Shown one piece after another: positions 52,755 through 64,000 of a stretch of DNA of 64,000 nt. This DNA comes from Acidobacteria bacterium UBA2161. Lineage in GTDB: Bacteria > Acidobacteriota > Vicinamibacteria > Vicinamibacterales > UBA823. The notes under the pieces are model-generated. The model did not search any database. It was not told the origin of the DNA and worked only from the letters and a program-made list of their open reading frames with translations. The position numbers and the translations under genes were made by a program. The stretch is taken from contig DCWN01000007.1 in NCBI GenBank assembly GCA_002328835.1, forward strand, positions 2,844 to 66,843, given 5' to 3'. The number at the start of each line of letters is the position of its first letter. The first letter of the stretch is position 1.

Positions 52755-54806
52755 TCAGGGCAGCCGGAGCGCCACCAGGGCCCCTGGATGGCGGAGGCTG
52801 GCGATCTGGACGACGATGAACTGCTGACCGTCGTGGCGGTAGGTCATCATGCCGTACTGGCCCGGCGCCGGCAGCTCGACGATCCCCGCGGGCGCGCCCG
52901 TCCGCTTGTCGATGGCACGCAGCAGCGGTTGCCCGGCGGTGCCTTCGGCATGAATCAGCAGGCTGCCGGTGACCATCGTGACCGGATGCGACGTCACCCC
53001 GGTCGTGGGTAGCTCGACGCCCTGCAACGCCGGATGGTTCTTGATCCGCTCCGGCGTGTCACCGTTCGGGATCCACCAGAGGTGTTCGCCGGTGTTCATG
53101 TCGATCGCCGTGATCCGGCTGTAGGGTGGCTTGAAGATCGGCAGACCCTGCGGGCCGCGGAAGTCGCCCCGGTTCGCCACGGCGAAATCGGCGATCGTCT
53201 TGCCGGTCGTCATCGGATCGTCCGGTTCGTCGATCTGCTGGCCGGGGACGATGTTCTCCGAGCGGCACCCGGTCAGCGAGCCGACGTAAAGGATGCCCGT
53301 CTCCGGGTCGGCCGCTGTCGGGCCAAAGATGTTGGTCGCACCGCTCGGACAGCTGACGAACGAGCGCAGGCCGGAGGGATGGTCCGGCTGGATCGGCGGA
53401 TTGAAGATCGGCCCGATCCGGTAGTGCGCGACGATCTCCAGCGCCTGCTGTCGCAGTTCCGGGGTGAAATCGATCAGATCGTCCTCGGTCAGCCCCTGCA
53501 TGTCGTAGGGCAACGGTCGGGTCGGAAACGGCTGCGTGGGCGACAGTCGCTCGCCCGGCACCTCCGACTCGGGCACCTCCCGCTCTTCGATCGGCCAGAC
53601 CGGCTCGCCAGTCTCCCGGTTGAACGTGTAGGCCCAGGCTTGCTTCGTCGTCTGGACGACGATCGGCGTCGGCTCCCCGTCGACGTTGACATTCATGAGC
53701 ACGGGTGCCGTCGGATTGTCGAAGTTCCAGATATCGTGGTGGACCATCTGGAAGTGCCACGCCCGCTCACCCGTCTCGACGTCCAGCGCGAGCAAGCTCG
53801 TCCCGAACAGATTGTCGCCAGGCCGGAACCCGCCGTAGAAATCGATCGTCGGCGGATTGGTCGGAATGTAGACGAGGCCCCGCTCCGGATCGGCCGACAT
53901 CGGCGCCCACGACGAGACGTCGCCAGTCGTCCGCCAGGCGTCGTTCTCCCAGGTCTCGTGACCGAACTCCCCGGGCCGAGGGATCACGTGAAACTTCCAG
54001 AGATGTTCGCCGGTCCGGACGTCGTAGGCCAGGATGTCGCCGGGGATGTTCTCGGTGCGGGTCTGGTAGTAGCCCTGCTCGTGGACGTTGCTCACGATGA
54101 CGACGCCACCAACCACGATCGGCGGGGACGAGCTAGCGATGTTGCCGAGATCCCTCGGGATTCCGTGATCAGGGTCGTAGGTGTAGCCCGACTCGAGCCA
54201 CGGGTCCCAGTCGGCCACGAGATCGGGCAGCAGGTCAATGACGCCGCTATCGGGGAAACCGGGCAGCGGCACGGCCTGCCCCCAGTTCTCCAGATGCCGT
54301 CCGCTCTTGGCGTCGAGCGCGTGCAGGAAGAACGCTGGGCTGCTCGTGAGAATCACCCCCCGGCCGTCCACCTCGGCGTAGGCCACCCCCTTGCCGTAGT
54401 TATTCCGCATCCCGCGGTCGTAGCGCGTGGTGTGCGGCTCGCGATAGGTCCAGATCGTCTCGCCGGTCGCCGGGTCGATCGCGGCAACTGTGCGGCGCCG
54501 GCCGGCCACGGTGTAGAGCAGGCCATCGACGTAGATCGGCGTCGAACGGAACAGATGGTCGACGATGGGACCGAAGTTGTCGCCCCGCCAGACCCAGGCC
54601 ACCTCGAGATCTTCGAAATTGCTCGCATCGATCTGAGCCAGCGGCGAGTAGCGCGTGTGCCAGGCGTCGCCGCCAATGTAGCGCCACTCGCCTTCCGGAT
54701 TGTCACGATCCTGAGCGATGGAGAGCGCGGGCAGGCCGACCACGAAGGCCAGGGCAAGCAGCCACCACCTGAAGCTGGCGAGAGGGCGGGTAGGGGTCTT
54801 CGGCAT
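52755..54806 (-). CDS. PQQ-dependent dehydrogenase (quinoprotein)
   Basis: A 683-residue exported propeller (signal ending LPALSIAQ), paralogous to the protein at 32747. It opens EWRYIGGDAWHTRYSPLAQI and shares HLWKFHVIPRPGEFGHETW, GERAWHFQMVHHDIWNFD and DLIDFTPELRQQALEIV with it. Sugar or alcohol oxidation in the periplasm is expected. The ATG at 54806 has GGAGG eight bases upstream. It is divergent from the esterase lipoprotein gene. Confidence 0.88.
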   Translation of the reverse strand: MPKTPTRPLASFRWWLLALAFVVGLPALSIAQDRDNPEGEWRYIGGDAWHTRYSPLAQIDASNFEDLEVAWVWRGDNFGPIVDHLFRSTPIYVDGLLYTVAGRRRTVAAIDPATGETIWTYREPHTTRYDRGMRNNYGKGVAYAEVDGRGVILTSSPAFFLHALDAKSGRHLENWGQAVPLPGFPDSGVIDLLPDLVADWDPWLESGYTYDPDHGIPRDLGNIASSSPPIVVGGVVIVSNVHEQGYYQTRTENIPGDILAYDVRTGEHLWKFHVIPRPGEFGHETWENDAWRTTGDVSSWAPMSADPERGLVYIPTNPPTIDFYGGFRPGDNLFGTSLLALDVETGERAWHFQMVHHDIWNFDNPTAPVLMNVNVDGEPTPIVVQTTKQAWAYTFNRETGEPVWPIEEREVPESEVPGERLSPTQPFPTRPLPYDMQGLTEDDLIDFTPELRQQALEIVAHYRIGPIFNPPIQPDHPSGLRSFVSCPSGATNIFGPTAADPETGILYVGSLTGCRSENIVPGQQIDEPDDPMTTGKTIADFAVANRGDFRGPQGLPIFKPPYSRITAIDMNTGEHLWWIPNGDTPERIKNHPALQGVELPTTGVTSHPVTMVTGSLLIHAEGTAGQPLLRAIDKRTGAPAGIVELPAPGQYGMMTYRHDGQQFIVVQIASLRHPGALVALRLP

Positions 54807-54870
54807 CGTTCGGTCCTCCATCGACCCGGTCATCTTACTCTCGCCGCGGCGCGGGGGGTTGCCGCGGGTC

Positions 54871-54876
54871 TATAAT
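54871..54876 (+). promoter_or_regulatory. TATAAT -10-like element
   Basis: A perfect TATAAT lies 26 bases upstream of the esterase ATG (54902), in the divergent region with the quinoprotein. The leader would be under 20 bases. No -35 match was found. Confidence 0.45.
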
Positions 54877-54901
54877 CTGACCGTTCTCTGGACCAGGCCT
54901 G

Positions 54902-56119
54902 ATGGCGCTCGAACGACGCAGCGGGACGGGAGCAGGAATCGCGCGGGCCCTCTGTCTGGCCGCACTTCTCTCGGCCTGCGGTCAGCCCGAACCGGCGCCA
55001 GCACCGGCGGGTGACACGCCGGCACACGAACTCAGACAGGGCTATTTCTTCACCGAGAACGAAGCGCGAGCGGAACTGGCCCGCTACACCGACAGCTACG
55101 CCACGCTCGGCGAGTGGCGCGCACGCGCGGCACTGATCCGCGACGGGATCCTGGCCGGCGCCGGCCTCGACCCCCTGCCAGAGAGGACACCGCTCAAGCC
55201 GCTGTTCGACGACCGGCGGGAGCACGACGGCTATTCCGTCGAGGACGTCGCCTTCGAGAGTTTGCCCGGTGTGTTCGTCACCGGCAGCCTCTATCGCCCA
55301 GTCGGCGACGGCCCCTACCCCGGCATCCTCAGCCCGCACGGCCACTGGGAGAACCCCGACGACTACGGCCGCTACCGGCCCGACATGCAACTGCGCACGG
55401 CGACGCTGGCGCGAATGGGCGCGGTGGTCTTGACGTACGACATGGTCGGCTACGGCGAGCTGCGCGAGATCGGCTGGGTCCACGAGCATCCGAAGACGCT
55501 GGCGCTGCAACTGTGGAACAGCATCCGCGGCGTCGATTTCCTGACCTCGCTCGACGAGGTCGACGCCGACCGGATCGCCGCCACCGGCGCGTCGGGCGGC
55601 GGCACGCAGACGTTCCTGCTAACCGCCGTCGACGATCGCGTCGCGGTGTCGGTGCCGGTCGTCCAGGTCTCGGCGCACTTCTTCGGCGGCTGTGTCGGCG
55701 AGAGCGGGATGCCGATCCACGTCAGGCCGACGCATGAGACCAACAACGTCGAGATCGCCGCGCTGGCCGCGCCCCGGCCGCAACTGCTGATCTCTGACGG
55801 CGACGACTGGACCCAAAACACGCCCGACGTCGAGTTCCCGTACATCCGCAACGTCTACCGGCTGCACGACGCTGCCGGGTTGGTCGACAACCTGCACCTC
55901 CCCGACGAGGTGCACGATTACGGCCCGGCGAAGCGGAACGGCGCCTACGCTTTTCTCGCGGAGCATCTCGGCCTCTCGCTCGAAGCAGTCACCGCGGCCG
56001 CCGGGGCGATCGACGAGCGTGGCGTCGCGATCGAACCGGAGGTGACGCTGCACGTCTTCAACGCCGACCATCCGGTGCCGCCGCATGTGGTCCGGACGAA
56101 CGACGACGTGCGCTGGTAG
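54902..56119 (+). CDS. Alpha/beta-hydrolase lipoprotein, acetyl-xylan-esterase-like
   Basis: A 405-residue lipoprotein (lipobox LLSAC). The catalytic nucleophile is in [11 protein letters not shown], an HGHWE element forms the oxyanion region ([14 protein letters not shown]), and a likely catalytic His is in LPDEVHDYG. Related proteins are carbohydrate or acetyl esterases of planctomycete/acidobacterial type. The Gfo/Idh/MocA gene follows by 22 bp, suggesting a sugar-processing operon. The exact substrate is unknown. Confidence 0.82.
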   Translation: MALERRSGTGAGIARALCLAALLSACGQPEPAPAPAGDTPAHELRQGYFFTENEARAELARYTDSYATLGEWRARAALIRDGILAGAGLDPLPERTPLKPLFDDRREHDGYSVEDVAFESLPGVFVTGSLYRPVGDGPYPGILSPHGHWENPDDYGRYRPDMQLRTATLARMGAVVLTYDMVGYGELREIGWVHEHPKTLALQLWNSIRGVDFLTSLDEVDADRIAATGASGGGTQTFLLTAVDDRVAVSVPVVQVSAHFFGGCVGESGMPIHVRPTHETNNVEIAALAAPRPQLLISDGDDWTQNTPDVEFPYIRNVYRLHDAAGLVDNLHLPDEVHDYGPAKRNGAYAFLAEHLGLSLEAVTAAAGAIDERGVAIEPEVTLHVFNADHPVPPHVVRTNDDVRW

Positions 56120-56141
56120 ACCCCGGCGGAAGGAACCCGAC

Positions 56142-57542
56142 ATGGCCAAGGACATACCCAGGACCGATGACCCGCACGAGCTCTCACGACGGCAGTTCAT
56201 CCGGACGACCGGCGGTGTCGTCACCGGATCGCTCCTGGCCGCGCCCGTCGTGTCGTCCGCCAGCGAACGCGTGCCACCGCCGCCGCAAGCTCAGGGCCCA
56301 CGGAAGCGGATTGCGCTGGTCGGCACCGGCATCCGCGGCATCAGCATGTGGGGCCGTGAGGTCATGGCCGGCTCCGCCGACGCCGTGGAGTACGTCGGCC
56401 TCTGCGACATCAATCCGGGCCGCCTCGCATTCGCGAAAGGGCACATCGGCGTCGACTGTCCGACGTTCACCGACTTCGACCGGATGCTGGTCGAGGCCCG
56501 GCCCGAGACCGTCATCGTGACGACGGTCGACGCGACGCACGACCAGTTCATCGTCGCGGCGATGGAGGCCGGCTGCGACGTCATCACCGAGAAGCCGCTC
56601 ACGACCGACGAGGTGAAGTGCCAGGCGATCCTCGACGCGCAGCAGCGGACCGGCCGCGACATCGTCGTCACGCACAACTACCGCTACGCACCGCATCGCG
56701 CGCGGATGAAGCAGCTGTTGATGGATGGTCGAATCGGCCGCGTGACATCGGTCGATTTCCACTGGTATCTCGACGTCTACCACGGTGCCGACTACTTCCG
56801 CCGATGGCACGGCAAGGAACGGTTCTCGGGGACGCTGTTCGTCCACAAGGCCTGCCATCACTTCGACCTGCTCAACTGGTGGCTCGATTCCGACCCGGCG
56901 CAGGTCTACGCCAACGGCGCGCTGGAGTACTACGGATCGAACAACGACTTCCGTCACACGCAGTGCCGCGGCTGCCCGCATCAGGATGGCTGCGAGCACT
57001 ACTGGGACATCACCGCGAACGAGACGCTCACCCGGCTGTACGTCGACAACGAGCAGCACGACGGCTACATTCGCGACGGCTGCGTCTGGGACGAGGCAAT
57101 CGACATCTTCGACAAGATGGGCGCGCAGATCCGCTACGCCAACGGCGTGCAGGTGAGCTACTCGTGCACGACCTATTCGCCCTACGAGGGCTACCGGATC
57201 GCGTTCAACGGCACGGAGGGGCGGCTCGAAGCCTGGATCAAGGAACGGCAGCCGTGGGAGGAAGCGCCAGCGGACGAGATCCGGCTGACCGACAACTTCG
57301 GACAGACCGAGATCGTCCGGATCGAACACGGTGACGGCGGCCACGGCGGCGGCGACATCCGGCTGCACGACCGGCTGTTCCGCACACCCGACGCGCCCGA
57401 TCCGCTGCAGCAGGCCGCGGGCTTCCGGGACGGCGCCATGGCGGTGTTGATAGGTGTCGCGGCGCGACAGAGCGCACGCGGCGGGCAGCCCGTGGAGATC
57501 GCCAGCCTGACGTCGCTCACGCCGGAAGCCGTGCGGCCATAG
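56142..57542 (+). CDS. Tat-exported Gfo/Idh/MocA family oxidoreductase
   Basis: A 466-residue NAD(P)-dependent sugar oxidoreductase. The Tat signal is LSRRQFIRTTGGVVTG. The Rossmann motif IALVGTGIRGISMWG and the catalytic EKPLTT lysine region are clear. A Cys cluster (HTQCRGCPHQDGC) may bind metal. Tat export would load the nucleotide before secretion, as known for glucose-fructose oxidoreductase. The ATG at 56142 has AAGGAA upstream. It is operonic with the esterase. Confidence 0.9.
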   Translation: MAKDIPRTDDPHELSRRQFIRTTGGVVTGSLLAAPVVSSASERVPPPPQAQGPRKRIALVGTGIRGISMWGREVMAGSADAVEYVGLCDINPGRLAFAKGHIGVDCPTFTDFDRMLVEARPETVIVTTVDATHDQFIVAAMEAGCDVITEKPLTTDEVKCQAILDAQQRTGRDIVVTHNYRYAPHRARMKQLLMDGRIGRVTSVDFHWYLDVYHGADYFRRWHGKERFSGTLFVHKACHHFDLLNWWLDSDPAQVYANGALEYYGSNNDFRHTQCRGCPHQDGCEHYWDITANETLTRLYVDNEQHDGYIRDGCVWDEAIDIFDKMGAQIRYANGVQVSYSCTTYSPYEGYRIAFNGTEGRLEAWIKERQPWEEAPADEIRLTDNFGQTEIVRIEHGDGGHGGGDIRLHDRLFRTPDAPDPLQQAAGFRDGAMAVLIGVAARQSARGGQPVEIASLTSLTPEAVRP

Positions 57543-57606
57543 CCGTGGGTCGCGGGTTCACCGGTTCAGACACGCACAGACCGCGCCCTTCCGGCGACGA
57601 TCGACC

Positions 57607-59421
57607 CTACGGCTCGGAACCCAGCGCGAACGAGAGAATATTCGGCCCGGCGGCAACGGCGACATGCTGCCGCCCGTCGAACATGTAGGTCATCGGCGAC
57701 GCCTTCCAGACGGCGTTGGTCGGAAAGCTCCAGAGCGGCTCACCCGTCGCGGCATCGACCGCCGCGAACGCACCCGAATCCTCACCGAAGAAGACGAGGC
57801 CGCCGGCCGTCGCCAGCGTGCCGCCCCAGGAATTCGCCGGACCGACCTGCGGCAGTGCCCAGGCGATCTCCCCGGTTGCGATGTCGATGGCGCGAAGAAT
57901 CTTCTGCGGCGGCTCGTCGCGCACGCTTCGTGTCGAGCCCCCGTAGTACGAACGGCCGGCCTCCCACTCCTCGGGTGTCCGGGTGAAGACGTTGCAGTGC
58001 TCGAGGGTCTGCACGTAGTAGAGCCCGGTCTCGGGATGAAACGACGTCGAGAACCAGTTGGTCGCGCCCTGCACTGCGGGGCAGACCGTCGTCCCCTCGG
58101 CCGACGGCGTCTGATCCGGGTTCAGCACCGGCCGACCATCAGCGCCGATCCCGCTGGCCCAGGTCAGCTTCTCCACGAACGGCTCGGCGAGCAGCAGCTC
58201 ACCGTCGGTCCGGTCGAGGACGTAGAAGAAGCCGTTCCGGTTCGCGTGCAGCAACAACCGCCTCGGCGCCCCCTTCCACTCGCGATCGACGAGGACCGGC
58301 GGCTGCTGGGCATCCCAGTCCCAGAGGTCGTGCGGCGTGTACTGGTAGTGCCAGCGCAACTCCCCGGTCGATCGTTCCAGCGCCAGGACCGAATCGGAGT
58401 ACAGGTTGTCGCCCTGCCGCTCAGCGCCGTCGTAGTCGGGGCATGGGTTGCCGGTCGGCCAGTACAGGAGATCGAGGTCCGGGTCGTACGTGCCGGTGAG
58501 CCAGGTGGCGGCGCACGGGTGGTCGATCGCCGAGCCGCTCCAGGTCTCGGAGCCCGGCTCGCCTCGCGCCGGCACCGTCCAGAAGCGCCAGACCTCGCGG
58601 CCATCGGCGAGATCGAAGGCGGCGAGAAAGCCGCGAACCCCTTCGTCGCCGCCCGAGGTGCCCGACACGACTAGGTCGCCGACGACGAGCGGCGCCGAGG
58701 TGGCGCCGTAGTTCTGCTGCCAGTCGGCCATCTCGGTTTCCCAGAGCAGCGTGCCGGTGAAGCGGTCGAGGGCGATCAGATGCGCGTGGTCGGTGATCAT
58801 GAATAGTCGCCGACCCGCGACGGCGACTCCGCGGTTGATCCCGACGGAGGCGTCGCCCACCAGCCCCTCCGTCCGCGGGCGGCGGTAGCTCCAGAGTTCG
58901 CGCCCGCTCCCGGCATCGAGGGCGTACGCCTCGTTGGCGTCGGTGACGTACATGACGCCGTCGACGACGACCGGCGTCACCTGGAGCCGCCGTCCTCCGG
59001 CCACGGGAAAGACCCAGCTCGGCGTGAGCCGTGACACCGACGACGGGTCGATCTGATCGAGGTTGCTGAACCGGTTGCCGCGAACATCGCCGTTGTAGGT
59101 CGGCCAGTCGGTATCGGAGATCACGACGCGGTAGCGTTCGCCGGCGGCGCGCAAGAGGCGGATCGTCGGAGCATCATCCGCACCGCCACCGTCCACGAGC
59201 AGCTGCAATTCGGTGGTACTCCCGTTGAGGCGACGGCCGGAGAGCTGGCGGCCGTCGGTCGTCTCGACGGTCACGCGCGGTCGCGCACTGCCCTGCGGTG
59301 TCTGGTCGACGGTTCCGGGACTGACGGGTGCAGACGCACCGCCCGCCGAGACCGGCCACCAGGCCAGGACGGCCAGCGCGCTCAAGCCCGCACACATCCG
59401 CGATCGTCTGAGACGCATCAT
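57607..59421 (-). CDS. PQQ-binding-like quinoprotein
   Basis: A 604-residue exported protein. After a signal peptide (LAVLAWWPVSAGGAS) comes a short domain with VETTDGRQLSGRRLNGSTTE, then a PQQ-dehydrogenase-type propeller opening DWPTYNGDVRGNRFSNLDQI. Blades such as LDAGSGRELWSYR and LERSTGELRWHYQYTPHDLWDWD follow. The extra N-terminal domain of about 60 residues sets it apart from the paralogues at 32747 and 52755. Overlapping ATGATG gives two start choices. It is divergent from the SMP-30 gene by 25 bp. The substrate is unknown. Confidence 0.85.
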   Translation of the reverse strand: MMRLRRSRMCAGLSALAVLAWWPVSAGGASAPVSPGTVDQTPQGSARPRVTVETTDGRQLSGRRLNGSTTELQLLVDGGGADDAPTIRLLRAAGERYRVVISDTDWPTYNGDVRGNRFSNLDQIDPSSVSRLTPSWVFPVAGGRRLQVTPVVVDGVMYVTDANEAYALDAGSGRELWSYRRPRTEGLVGDASVGINRGVAVAGRRLFMITDHAHLIALDRFTGTLLWETEMADWQQNYGATSAPLVVGDLVVSGTSGGDEGVRGFLAAFDLADGREVWRFWTVPARGEPGSETWSGSAIDHPCAATWLTGTYDPDLDLLYWPTGNPCPDYDGAERQGDNLYSDSVLALERSTGELRWHYQYTPHDLWDWDAQQPPVLVDREWKGAPRRLLLHANRNGFFYVLDRTDGELLLAEPFVEKLTWASGIGADGRPVLNPDQTPSAEGTTVCPAVQGATNWFSTSFHPETGLYYVQTLEHCNVFTRTPEEWEAGRSYYGGSTRSVRDEPPQKILRAIDIATGEIAWALPQVGPANSWGGTLATAGGLVFFGEDSGAFAAVDAATGEPLWSFPTNAVWKASPMTYMFDGRQHVAVAAGPNILSFALGSEP

Positions 59422-59446
59422 TGATGTAGGCCGATGTTGGCATACG

Positions 59447-60487
59447 ATGGCGATGATGACCAAGTGGCCTGCCGCCACCCTGCTCCTGGTCGTGGCCGCG
59501 TGCGCCGGCGGCTGCGGCGCCGAGCCGGAGTCCGCCGATCCCGCCGCCGAGACGACCACGATGGTAGACGACGATGCCGGTTCGATTCTGAGACTTCACC
59601 GCGTGCTCGACGCGATCGTGTCCCCGACGGCGCGCATCGAGAAGATAGCCGACGGCCTCGCCTTCACCGAGGGGCCGGTCTGGGTCCGCCGGGACGGCGG
59701 CTACCTCCTCTTCAGCGACATTCCGGCCAACGCCATCTACAAGTGGACCGCCGGCGGCGAGCTGACCGAGTTCCTCCGTCCGGTCTTCGACGGGGAGGGC
59801 GACTCGGTTGGATCGAACGGCCTGACCGTCGACGCCGAGGGGCGACTCGTCCTGATGGAGCACGGCAACCGGCACGTCAGCCGGCTCGAAGCCGACGGCA
59901 CCCGGACCGTCCTCGCCGACCGCCACGCGGGGCAACGGTTCAACAGCCCCAACGACGGCGCCTACCACTCGAACGGCTGGCTCTACTTCACCGACCCGCC
60001 CTACGGGCTGCCGGGCGGCGACGATGACCCGGCCAAGGAACTCGACTTCAGCGGCATCTACCGGCTCGGACCGAACGGCGAAGTGGAGCTGCTGAACCGG
60101 AAGCAGACCCGCCCGAACGGGCTCGCCTTCTCACCTAGCGAGACGACACTCTACGTCGCCAACTCCGACGCCGAGCGGAGGTTGTGGATCGCCTACGGCG
60201 TGCTGGAGGACGGCACGCTCGATGACGGGCGGGTCTTCTTCGACGTCACCGGCGACCCGGCGCCCGGCAACCCCGACGGCCTCAAGGTCGATCGAGCGGG
60301 CAACGTCTTCACGACCGGCCCGGGCGGCGTCTGGATCTTCGATCCGGCCGGGACGCACCTGGGAACGATTCAGCCTCCGGAGGTACCGGCGAACGTCGCG
60401 TGGGGCGACGATGGCTCGACGCTCTACATCACGGCGCGCACTAGCCTCTACCGGGTCGTCCTGACGACCCAGGGCATCATCCCCTGA
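59447..60487 (+). CDS. SMP-30/gluconolactonase-family lipoprotein
   Basis: A 346-residue lipoprotein (signal with VVAACAGGC) with a six-bladed SMP-30 propeller. Metal-site motifs: FTEGPVWVRR (Glu), NSPNDGAYH (Asn/Asp) and GNPDGLKVD (Asp). It should hydrolyse sugar lactones. This complements the adjacent divergent quinoprotein, which could make lactones by oxidising aldoses. The exact start among three nearby ATG codons (59447-59456) is uncertain. Confidence 0.87.
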   Translation: MAMMTKWPAATLLLVVAACAGGCGAEPESADPAAETTTMVDDDAGSILRLHRVLDAIVSPTARIEKIADGLAFTEGPVWVRRDGGYLLFSDIPANAIYKWTAGGELTEFLRPVFDGEGDSVGSNGLTVDAEGRLVLMEHGNRHVSRLEADGTRTVLADRHAGQRFNSPNDGAYHSNGWLYFTDPPYGLPGGDDDPAKELDFSGIYRLGPNGEVELLNRKQTRPNGLAFSPSETTLYVANSDAERRLWIAYGVLEDGTLDDGRVFFDVTGDPAPGNPDGLKVDRAGNVFTTGPGGVWIFDPAGTHLGTIQPPEVPANVAWGDDGSTLYITARTSLYRVVLTTQGIIP

Positions 60488-61885
60488 GGTATCACGCATT
60501 CGGAACCGTCCTACGGAGCCGGAACGCGCGCCTTCAACTCTTCTACCCAGTTACGGACGACGATCACCTCGGCGGCGTTCTCGCTCGGCGAGACGTCCTT
60601 CATCATCAGGAATCGACCGTCAGGAGCCACCGCGTACTCGGCCTGCAGGGGCGCGACATCGCTGGTCGCGAGCACATATGGGGCGTCGAACAGACGCACG
60701 GCCGGGCCGGCCGAGAACCCGTCGGCGGCGTCGATCCGCACCGCCATCATCGCACCGTCGCCACGAAAGTAGAGTTCCCGGCTGTCGGGCGACCATTGAG
60801 GCGACATGCCGGCCCCAACCGACCAGCGTCCGTCCTCCACGTCCGGAAACGGACGGACCCAGATCTGCCATTGGCCCGATTCGTTCGACTGGTAGGCGAT
60901 CCAGCGTCCATTCGGAGAGACGGCGGGTCGAGTTTCCGCGTAGGGTTCCTGAAGGACGAGCTCTGGTGTCCGATCCCCATCGATCGACAGCTTCCAGATG
61001 TCGGAACTCGTCTCCGAACTCTCCTCGGTGAAGACGATGAGACCGTCGCGCGTCCAGGAATAGGGCGCGGAGCGCCTGATGGTCTCGGTCAGCCGCTCCA
61101 CGTCTCCGGTGCCGTCGGTGGCTCGAGCGAACAGGTTGCCCGTGCCGGTCTCGCGACTTGACCAGAAGACGATTCGCTCGCCGTTGGGAGACCAGACCGG
61201 ATAGCCGTCGACCGCGGGATCGAACGTGAGCCTAGAGGTCGCACCCGATCGGAGGTCATGGATATGAGCGTCCATGTTCTCCGGATCCATGATGTGAAAG
61301 CCGATTTGTTCGCCGTCTGGAGACGCGCGAGGGAACCAGTACGGGCGCGGCTCGATGTCGAGCCGTTCCTCCTGACCATCCCGGGCGACCCAGTAGAGCG
61401 AGCGGTTGGGCCATTCCCCAGATCCGCCCGTAACGTACACGAGCGACCCATTCACCGACAGGTCGAACATCGGTGAGAGAAAGGGGACCGCGCCAGCAAG
61501 GTTCGCGAGCGCCACCGATTCACCGACCACCGGTGCCCGATCGACGTCCAGCGCGACCGCCCAGAGCGTCCCATCCTGCTCGAAGACGAGATGACCCGAA
61601 GGCGATACCCGCGCGAGGCGCCCGGTGATGAGAAGAACGGGCTCACCCCCACCCGGAGGATGCAGGAACACCGAGGAGGAACCTCGGGTCTGGCCGATCG
61701 AGACAAACCCTCTTCCGCCTGGAATCGCGGCCGCGTCTCTGTGGGCGATCTCTTCTCCGTTCTCCGTCGCCGGGATGACCGGTGATGGCTCGCCCCCAGA
61801 CGCCATCACGCGCAAGAGCCTGAACCCAGCCAGGCCGATCACACCAAAGACGATCGAACCGTCCTCGAGCCAGGCTCCGCTCGGA

Positions 61886-63400
<1,515 letters not shown>

Positions 63401-63428
63401 CCTGTTCTACGCAGCGGGGCCAGCACTG

Positions 63429-64000
63429 TTACAGGCTCGGGCCGGCCGGCGGCGTGAGGGCCGTGATCAGGTCGTTCAGCTCATCGTCGATCATCCGTCC
63501 CTCCTGCACCGTCTCCGCGACGATCTCGCGTAGCCGAGCGCGCCAGCGTGCCCGCAGCCGTGAAAGCGCCGTGCGCAAGGCGGCTTCGCTCTGATCGAGC
63601 CGCTGGGACAGCTCGCCGTACGGCACGCCTCCCGGGTCGTAGCCGAGATAGCCCTTCAGCGCGTCGAACAACTCGGCTCGGTCGCGTGCGTCGTACTGCG
63701 TTCGCAGGTCGTCGACGGCGCGGGCGAGCAGGCCGAGGGCCCAGCGCCGCTCGTAGATCGCCTCTGGCGTGAGCGTGTCCGCCGGCTCGATCCGGTAGCG
63801 ATCTTCCGCGTCTCGGTAGTCGATCGAAACCAGCTCCACGTCGCCACCCCGCTTCACGGCCGCCTGGCGGCGCCACTCGCTGGCCAGAAAGTTCTTCATC
63901 GATGTCAGCAGGAAGCTACGAAACCGCCCGCGCGCCGGGTCGGCCGCTTTCAGATCGTTCTTCTCGAGCAGCTTGGCGAAAAAGGCCTGGGTCAGATCGC
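63429..64000 (-). CDS. ECF-type RNA polymerase sigma factor (5' end outside the window)
   Basis: The frame runs from the window edge with no start in view. It encodes sigma-70 region 2 material (DLTQAFFAKLLEKNDL, then GRFRSFLLTSMKNFLASEW). Region 4 follows with a helix-turn-helix (GVPYGELSQRLDQSEAALRT). It resembles the ECF subgroup paired with Ser/Thr kinases. An internal ATG at 63899 is not the true start. The kinase gene follows by 28 bp, and kinase control of this sigma factor is plausible. Confidence 0.85.
   Translation of the reverse strand, partial: DLTQAFFAKLLEKNDLKAADPARGRFRSFLLTSMKNFLASEWRRQAAVKRGGDVELVSIDYRDAEDRYRIEPADTLTPEAIYERRWALGLLARAVDDLRTQYDARDRAELFDALKGYLGYDPGGVPYGELSQRLDQSEAALRTALSRLRARWRARLREIVAETVQEGRMIDDELNDLITALTPPAGPSL

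Overview
The window is a GC-rich bacterial chromosome segment that looks like Acidobacteriota, possibly Vicinamibacteria, with a marine or host-associated lifestyle. I infer this from gene content: secreted quinoprotein-like propellers, BNR/sortilin-like proteins, tandem sulfatases, Tat-exported oxidoreductases, ECF sigma/Ser-Thr kinase pairs and DUF5107/DUF6868 proteins. No 16S or marker gene confirms it. There is no IS element, phage gene, integrase or CRISPR array. No stretch over 300 bases lacks a gene or recognisable gene remnant.

Layout. 1-7.3 kb: tRNA-Ser(GCT) and leucine biosynthesis. leuA-leuB diverge from a LysR regulator, and a tightly overlapping amidohydrolase-leuC-leuD operon converges on it. 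7.4-14.7 kb: K+ channel, secreted protein, DEAD-box helicase, zinc-ribbon miniprotein, a copper block (CopD, CopC, Cys/His-rich periplasmic protein) and an amino acid permease. 14.8-19.8 kb: gamma-glutamyltransferase coupled to a large BNR-repeat protein. 19.9-29 kb: a rhamnose/sulfated-glycan block (rhamnose isomerase, transporter, GH78 rhamnosidase, DUF6868, divergent double sulfatase). 29-32.7 kb: phosphoesterase remnant, a split NosR-like flavin/Fe-S electron-transfer pair and an NSS symporter. 32.7-46 kb: quinoprotein, lipoprotein, a wrecked 2-oxoacid dehydrogenase E1 alpha/beta locus, a Tat-signal EutB-EutC fusion, an S9 peptidase, a PQQ-like propeller, DUF5107 and a methyltransferase with a signal-like N-terminus. 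46-52.8 kb: a decayed zone (cytochrome remnant, truncated AAA+ gene, frameshifted methyltransferase, gutted esterase) mixed with intact DsrE-like, alanine-racemase-like, DoxX-like, Sel1 and MtfA-like genes. 52.8-64 kb: two more quinoproteins, an esterase, a Gfo/Idh/MocA oxidoreductase, an SMP-30 lactonase, a kinase-associated propeller, a Ser/Thr kinase and an ECF sigma factor cut by the window edge.

Two themes stand out. First, many genes are broken: about eight loci carry nonsense codons, in-frame internal deletions, a frameshift or truncations. This suggests ongoing genome decay, or recurrent assembly error, which cannot be excluded from one sequence. Second, several normally cytosolic cofactor enzymes carry export signals: ethanolamine ammonia-lyase (AdoCbl), an alanine racemase homologue (PLP) and a SAM methyltransferase. 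A palindromic intergenic repeat with TGA or TAA in its loop recurs through the window and supplies the stop codon of two genes.
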